From assembly GCA_030831415.1 (NCBI GenBank), contig JAURLC010000033.1:1-9758 (forward strand): 9,758 nt of DNA, written 5' to 3'. The position numbers and the translations under genes were made by a program. This document shows positions 6,380-9,758 of this stretch, piece by piece. Every line of letters starts with the position of its first letter. Within the stretch, counting starts at the first letter, position 1. The DNA comes from Bacillota bacterium. Lineage in GTDB: Bacteria; Bacillota_I; Bacilli_A; RFN20; CAG-826. Under the pieces are notes generated by a model. The model was not told the DNA's origin, searched no databases, and saw only the letters and a program-made list of their open reading frames with translations.

Positions 6380-6488
6380 AAAAAAATACCCACGAATTGA
6401 TCGCCACATAAGATAGTCGTTGAATGCAAACTGGGAATAAGACAACGATTTTCTTATATGGGGTTCCCCATTCAATCTCGTGGGTATT
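6380..6488 (-). ncRNA. Nested long hairpin ending in a T-run: candidate small RNA or 3' UTR element
   Basis: No gene fits here, but the DNA is highly structured. Nested stems (plus coordinates): 6385-6395/6478-6488, 11 bp perfect; 6396-6400/6472-6476, 5 bp; 6404-6413/6452-6461, 9 of 10; 6417-6422/6443-6448, 6 bp; terminal loop 6423-6442. The one mismatch (C6407, A6458) is C-A in a plus-strand RNA but a G-U pair in a minus-strand RNA, and the minus strand ends in seven T residues (6386-6380). Both point to a minus-strand RNA with an intrinsic terminator. Alternative pairings exist: TTGAATG 6420-6426 with 6469-6475, and two ATAAGA copies (6408, 6437) competing for one TCTTAT (6452). I found no match to SRP RNA, tmRNA, RNase P, T-box or a riboswitch I know; a 6S-like RNA is not excluded. 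Confidence 0.5.
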
Positions 6489-6578
6489 GGTTTCCCATGC
6501 CATCATTAAAAAGGAGGGAATGCCCAACAACAAGATGTGAGGTTGTCTTGTGGAATAATTCCACAGTTCGTGGAGTGA
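6489..6578 (-). other. 5' part of the structured region, after the XRE gene
   Basis: Non-coding bases between the XRE stop codon and the long hairpin. Further inverted repeats: TGTGGAA/TTCCACA (6549-6555, 6559-6565), which competes with TCCAC/GTGGA (6560-6564, 6570-6574); ACAAGA/TCTTGT (6530-6535, 6546-6551), which competes with ACAAC/GTTGT (6527-6531, 6542-6546); and TTCCC/GGGAA (6492-6496, 6516-6520). On the minus strand CCCTCCTTT resembles the anti-Shine-Dalgarno sequence. With 6380-6488 this would make an RNA of about 200 nt, or a long structured 3' UTR of the operon. I see no clear promoter. Confidence 0.35.
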
Positions 6579-7538
6579 TTAGAAAGGTTTTTCTACTGAA
6601 AACAGCGGATGTAATTGATAAGAGGCAAAGAAATGACTAATCCGACGAAGAAATTGGCGAAGATAAATAATCATGAATATACCAACGAATACGACAAGCC
6701 AAACGAGTTGGATGTGCTCCTCACCTAGTGGTAACCCACTCATTAAAATAAAGAAGAGAATAATCGCTCCATAATGGAGGGTGACAAAGGTTCGATGAAG
6801 ATCCATACCAAAATCATATTTATGCTTATCATAATCTAATTGTGCTTGTGGTACTCCTCGACGAAGGACTACGATAAGGCCAATGATATGACCAACCATC
6901 TTAAAAACAGCATATAGCACAATAAATGCCAATAGAAATGGACTTTCGTTATATAAAGAAAATAACGTGTACACTCCCCCATAAAAAACAAAGGTGGAAA
7001 GTATCATCCCACCGTACGTACCAATCATAATGAAAAACGCGTTTTTACGTTGCGTTGATGACAAGATGGTGTGGTACTGAGCTTTTTGCTGTAATGGAAG
7101 AACGTAATCTTTGGTTCGCTGACGATTAATATGGGAGTAACGAAAATAAGAAACAAACGTAAATCCTATCCAAAAGAGTAGTTCAATTAACACTAGATTG
7201 ATTCGTGGTCCAAATGGAAAAAAGATAAGAAAAGTTTGAAGTAGAACAAAACTAAAAAGAACGAAAAAATACTTGTCATTGAGTGAAATCTTTTTCAACC
7301 GGATTTGCTGATAGGCAATATTATCTTGATTGGTTGTACCATCTTCATCTTGATAAAAATACGAAATTGAAACCTTAAAATAATCGGCAATTTTCTTTAA
7401 ATTTTCTGCACTGATTGTACGTAAGTTATTTTCCCAATTACTAATCGTTCGATTACTAAAATACAAAGCTTCAGCAACTACTTCTTGTTTTAAACCTCGT
7501 TCCATCCGTAAGCGTTTTAACTTATCCCCCGGTGTCAT
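6579..7538 (-). CDS. Membrane-anchored XRE-family regulator
   Basis: A 319-residue protein with an N-terminal Cro/C1-type helix-turn-helix (about 5-62: LKRLRMERGLKQEVVAEAL, then SNRTISNWEN as the recognition helix and SAENLKKIADYFKVSISYF) joined to a hydrophobic C-terminal domain with about six membrane segments (roughly 90-109, 113-132, 167-190, 200-225, 254-270, 276-296). DNA binding at the membrane in response to an envelope or small-molecule signal is a reasonable inference; the ligand and targets are unknown. Such fusions are common in Bacillota. ATG 7538 has a GAGGG site 5 nt upstream and lies 18 nt after the nuclease stop, so the two genes form an operon led by the nuclease. The C-terminus ends at the structured non-coding region, which probably includes the operon terminator. 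Confidence 0.88.
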   Translation of the reverse strand: MTPGDKLKRLRMERGLKQEVVAEALYFSNRTISNWENNLRTISAENLKKIADYFKVSISYFYQDEDGTTNQDNIAYQQIRLKKISLNDKYFFVLFSFVLLQTFLIFFPFGPRINLVLIELLFWIGFTFVSYFRYSHINRQRTKDYVLPLQQKAQYHTILSSTQRKNAFFIMIGTYGGMILSTFVFYGGVYTLFSLYNESPFLLAFIVLYAVFKMVGHIIGLIVVLRRGVPQAQLDYDKHKYDFGMDLHRTFVTLHYGAIILFFILMSGLPLGEEHIQLVWLVVFVGIFMIIYLRQFLRRISHFFASYQLHPLFSVEKPF

Positions 7539-7556
7539 GGTAACCCTCTTTTCTAA

Positions 7557-8303
7557 TTAATCAGTATATGGATCGAGTAAGGAAGAGTACATACCGAAAC
7601 CATCCTCGATGGCACGGTCTTCTGCAAGAAACATCCATTCCGTATACGTTTTATTTTGATATTGTGTCGCTTGGGTTTCCCCTGCACCAAATAAATACTT
7701 AACTTCTGCCAATCCTTGACGAACAAGCCAATAATTTAATAGTTCATAGTCTTCTTCGCCTTCATCCAAAATCCATACCCATCCAAGTAATCGACCATAA
7801 GGATCCAACAGTTTATCACCAGGGTCGGTTTGAATTAAGATGGATTCAGCTTCCAATAATCGACTACACGTATACGCTTTTGCGAGCACTCCCCACCGCT
7901 CAGGTGTACCGGATGTTTCCGGAGTGTCCATATTCAAATACCGTACGCGTTTTGGAGATGATTCAATGAGTGAGGCAACATTGTTGGGAAAGCCAAAAAC
8001 GGTCGTATCCCCATCAATACAAGTCCCAATGCCGTTGGATGGATTGTAAGCAACCGAAAACGTCCCTCCATTCCCCCATTTGGTACCTGATCGATCTGTG
8101 TAAAAGGTTTCAGAGGTTAAATAATTTTGATCAATGCGTAAACCATCGTATTCCATTGAAACGGGTTGAAAATAAATCGATTCAGAAGCGGAAGAGATGG
8201 ACGCATAAGACGTTTCACTAGTGGAAGGAAATGAAATAGGAAACTCACAACTACTTAGTAGTATGGAAAATAAAAAACTTGTTAAATAAAGGGGATTTTT
8301 CAT
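7557..8303 (-). CDS. Secreted lipoprotein thermonuclease (SNase family)
   Basis: A 248-residue lipoprotein. The N-terminus MKNPLYLTSFLFSILLSSC has lipobox LSSC with Cys at 19, then a Ser-rich linker to about residue 45. The nuclease domain keeps the staphylococcal-nuclease catalytic set: calcium ligand Asp in CIDGDT (95-100), RYLNMDTPET with Arg121, Asp126, Thr127 and Glu129, and YGRLLGWVW with Arg171; LNYWLVRQGLAEV (189-201) is the usual C-terminal helix. It should cut DNA and RNA with calcium at the cell surface, for nutrient nucleotides or defence against extracellular DNA. About 45 residues between linker and domain (EYDGLRIDQN onward) are unassigned. TATAAT ends 7 nt before ATG 8303, and the nearest GAGGG overlaps that promoter, so translation is probably leaderless. 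It heads an operon with the XRE membrane regulator and is divergent from the SRAP gene. Confidence 0.93.
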   Translation of the reverse strand: MKNPLYLTSFLFSILLSSCEFPISFPSTSETSYASISSASESIYFQPVSMEYDGLRIDQNYLTSETFYTDRSGTKWGNGGTFSVAYNPSNGIGTCIDGDTTVFGFPNNVASLIESSPKRVRYLNMDTPETSGTPERWGVLAKAYTCSRLLEAESILIQTDPGDKLLDPYGRLLGWVWILDEGEEDYELLNYWLVRQGLAEVKYLFGAGETQATQYQNKTYTEWMFLAEDRAIEDGFGMYSSLLDPYTD

Positions 8304-8310
8304 TATCTTG

Positions 8311-8316
8311 ATTATA
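8311..8316 (-). promoter_or_regulatory. -10 element of the nuclease-XRE operon
   Basis: A perfect minus-strand TATAAT 7 nt upstream of ATG 8303. A weak TTACGA (8335-8340) could be the -35 with an 18-nt spacer; it abuts the divergent SRAP -10. Transcription would start at or just before the start codon. Confidence 0.5.
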
Positions 8317-8340
8317 CACCCTCAAGAAATGCAATCGTAA

Positions 8341-8346
8341 TATAAT
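8341..8346 (+). promoter_or_regulatory. -10 element of the SRAP gene
   Basis: A perfect plus-strand TATAAT exactly 6 nt upstream of GTG 8353. No recognisable -35 is present at 16-18 nt (the bases there read ACCCTC). Twenty-four bp separate it from the divergent nuclease -10, so the two promoters share one short region. Confidence 0.5.
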
Positions 8347-8352
8347 AATGGT

Positions 8353-9033
8353 GTGTGTGGAAGATTTACCTTAACAACATCCCAACATGACGTCATCCAT
8401 TTTGTTGAACATCATTTTTCCATTCAACAAAATGATTTTTTATCAACTCATCAACCAACTTATAACGTAGCGCCAACCCAATCATTAATCACGATCTTAT
8501 CGGATGGAAAAATCAACAAGGGTGGTTATTTACCATGGGGTTTCCCTTTTGAAGGTCAATCCACGAAAACGTTCATTGTGAATGCACGTAGTGAAACGGT
8601 AATGGACAAACCGATGTTTCGATCAAGCTATCGAAGCAAACGTTGTCTGGTTCTCGCGGATGGATTTTATGAATGGGATCGTAAGGAAAAACCTTCCCAG
8701 CCTTATTACTTCCGTTTACCTAACCAATCTATCTTTGCATTTGCAGGGCTGTGGAGTCATTACCTAGATAAGGAAGGGAAAAAACAATTTGCGGTCACGT
8801 TACTGACGACCTCTTCTTTTCAAACCATCATGGAACCTATCCATGATCGACTTCCCGTTGTTTTATCTCCTGATCAATATCAGTTTTGGTTAAATAAAGA
8901 AACACCCATTGATGAATTAGCGTTTTTACTTAAACCTTACAACGCACCTTCATGGGAAAAAAGACCTATTTCAACCTATGTCAATAAAGTGATGCATAAT
9001 GATCCTCAATGTATCGAGACAATAAAAAAGTAG
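8353..9033 (+). CDS. SRAP/HMCES-type abasic-site DNA-protein crosslink protein (YedK family)
   Basis: A 226-residue protein of normal YedK/HMCES length. In this family the initiator Met is removed and Cys2 forms a thiazolidine crosslink with abasic sites in single-stranded DNA, shielding them from cleavage. The sequence begins MCGRFTL, and the other active-site motifs are present: VNARSET (76-82, Asn77), DGFYEW (103-108, Glu107) and PIHDRLPV (162-169, His164). The start must be GTG 8353 to place Cys at position 2; the nearby ATG (8348) is out of frame. There is no Shine-Dalgarno site and TATAAT ends 6 nt upstream, so the mRNA is probably leaderless with a GTG start. The gene is divergent from the nuclease and ends in a terminator that overlaps its stop codon. 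Confidence 0.96.
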   Translation: MCGRFTLTTSQHDVIHFVEHHFSIQQNDFLSTHQPTYNVAPTQSLITILSDGKINKGGYLPWGFPFEGQSTKTFIVNARSETVMDKPMFRSSYRSKRCLVLADGFYEWDRKEKPSQPYYFRLPNQSIFAFAGLWSHYLDKEGKKQFAVTLLTTSSFQTIMEPIHDRLPVVLSPDQYQFWLNKETPIDELAFLLKPYNAPSWEKRPISTYVNKVMHNDPQCIETIKK

Positions 9034-9052
9034 AGGGATGGCCTCTACTTTT
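9026..9052. terminator. Bidirectional terminator between SRAP and aquaporin genes
   Basis: An 11-bp perfect stem AAAAGTAGAGG (9026-9036) / CCTCTACTTTT (9042-9052) with loop GATGG. It contains the SRAP TAG stop (9031-9033). The plus strand ends TTTT, the minus strand in six T residues (9029-9024), serving both convergent genes. Confidence 0.9.
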
Positions 9053-9075
9053 CTTATATTAATCGTTGAATTAAA

Positions 9076-9756
9076 TTAAAGAATCGTGGCAACGAAACCG
9101 GCTAATGCTCCACCTGCTAAGGAAGCAAGAACGAGGAGTAAAGCAGGAACCCAAACAGGTTGACCAAGTTTTAACACGGTTGCCGTTAAACGAGGACCTA
9201 AGTCACGGGCAACATTAACCATAGCATAAGACGCACCTCCAAAGGCAAGGGCAGCAGCTAACACAGCAGCACCAACCGCTAATGGGGTTAATACACTTCC
9301 GCCTAAGGCAGAAACCGTAATTAAGACGAGTAAAGCTAACGTAAATGACCCTAAGAATGACGTAATTAGATTTTGAACCACATCTTTTTGTTCTGGATTA
9401 CCCGTTAATGGGACAAGGGGATCTTTTGCTCCAGCGAATTGTGGACGATAAATGACCCAAAGGAGTAAGCCACCAACAAAACCACCAACTAATTGACCTA
9501 AGATGTACGTTAAGGCTTCGACGATGTCAATGCTACCCTGCACTAAGAATGCAGCGGTGACGGCTGGATTAATGTGAGCACCACTTCCACCCGCGATCGC
9601 AACAAATACACCAAAAGAAATCCCTAAGAATACTGCTAAAGCAGCAATGCCTTCTTTAACTTTTCCAGTTAAAGCCATGCTGGCGAGAATACCACCATGA
9701 ATTAAAACGAATGCGGCAAGACCAAGAAACTCTCCTAAAAAAATGCCTAAATCCAT
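9076..9756 (-). CDS. Aquaglyceroporin (MIP family) with NVA in place of the second NPA
   Basis: A 226-residue integral membrane channel of about six helices (first segment FLGEFLGLAAFVLIHGGILA). The first half-helix motif is normal: GAHINPAVTAAF (59-70, Asn63-Pro64-Ala65). The second reads MVNVARDLGPRL (179-190): Asn181 is kept but Pro is replaced by Val182. The Asp185 and Arg189 that follow match the glycerol-facilitator signature (NPARDxGPK/R) rather than water-only aquaporins (NPARS), so glycerol or similar small polyols are the likely substrates. It is shorter than E. coli GlpF because the long loops are missing. The start at 9756 leaves only two bases of upstream sequence, so its ribosome-binding site is not visible and a longer N-terminus cannot be excluded, though FLGEFLG fits a normal beginning. 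No glycerol kinase is visible nearby. Confidence 0.93.
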   Translation of the reverse strand: MDLGIFLGEFLGLAAFVLIHGGILASMALTGKVKEGIAALAVFLGISFGVFVAIAGGSGAHINPAVTAAFLVQGSIDIVEALTYILGQLVGGFVGGLLLWVIYRPQFAGAKDPLVPLTGNPEQKDVVQNLITSFLGSFTLALLVLITVSALGGSVLTPLAVGAAVLAAALAFGGASYAMVNVARDLGPRLTATVLKLGQPVWVPALLLVLASLAGGALAGFVATIL

Positions 9757-9758
9757 AA

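Noticed and set aside
6380..6488. Miniature inverted-repeat transposable element
   Set aside because: Perfect terminal arms could suggest one, but no target-site duplication is visible, the arms continue as nested pairing inward, and the T-run and G-U pair fit an RNA better. Not fully excluded without finding other copies in the genome.
6511..6538. AAGGAGGGA followed by ATG as a small plus-strand gene
   Set aside because: The spacing is about 1 nt and the frame stops after six codons.
6458..6640. 60-codon plus-strand ORF across the structured region
   Set aside because: No ribosome-binding site, unlikely composition, starts inside the hairpin and overlaps the XRE gene end antisense; better explained as part of the non-coding RNA region.
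1..9758. TGA reassigned to Trp, as in some Mollicutes
   Set aside because: No gene uses TGA as stop, but Trp is encoded by TGG throughout and no frame needs TGA readthrough, so the standard code fits.

Overview
The window looks like chromosomal DNA from a moderately AT-rich bacterium of the Bacillota/Mycoplasmatota side. Reasons: GGAG-type Shine-Dalgarno sites, AT-rich sigma-A-like promoters, short hairpin-plus-T-run terminators, four diacylglyceryl-type lipoproteins with Ser-rich linkers, a class-3 aldehyde dehydrogenase like those of bacilli, and an XRE regulator fused to a membrane domain. All Trp codons are TGG. Stop codons are nine TAA and one TAG, so nothing suggests recoding of TGA. 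An Acholeplasma/Izemoplasma/Erysipelotrichia-like host is my guess, not something the sequence proves. I see no transposase, phage, CRISPR, tRNA or rRNA gene.

Layout. 1-190: N-terminus of a lipoprotein (minus) cut by the window edge, with a good promoter. 496-897: MutT-type Nudix hydrolase (minus). 965-2056: helical lipoprotein of unknown function (minus). 2150-3505: class-3 aldehyde dehydrogenase (minus), divergent from 3537-4064, a small HTH-like protein (plus). 4109-5539: Ser/Glu- and Asp-rich lipoprotein (minus), preceded by 5581-6363, an esterase (minus). 6380-6578: gene-free, strongly structured DNA, probably a minus-strand RNA ending in a terminator. 6579-8303: two-gene minus operon, a secreted lipoprotein nuclease followed by a membrane-anchored XRE regulator. 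8353-9033: SRAP/HMCES-type abasic-site protein (plus), divergent from the nuclease. 9076-9756: aquaglyceroporin (minus) with an altered second NPA motif.

The genes look like housekeeping and envelope functions rather than one pathway. Nucleotide and DNA care is represented by the Nudix enzyme, the SRAP protein and the surface nuclease. Envelope and small-molecule handling is represented by the lipoproteins, aquaglyceroporin, aldehyde dehydrogenase and esterase.

Two signals stand out. First, five genes (Nudix, HTH-like, esterase, nuclease, SRAP) have a -10-like hexamer only 6-7 nt before the start codon and no Shine-Dalgarno site, as expected of leaderless mRNAs; the lipoproteins at 1, 965 and 4109, the aldehyde dehydrogenase and the operon-internal XRE gene have normal ribosome-binding sites. 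Second, the 6380-6488 element is a nested hairpin of about 100 nt with mutually exclusive alternative pairings and a U7 tail, which I cannot assign to a known RNA family.
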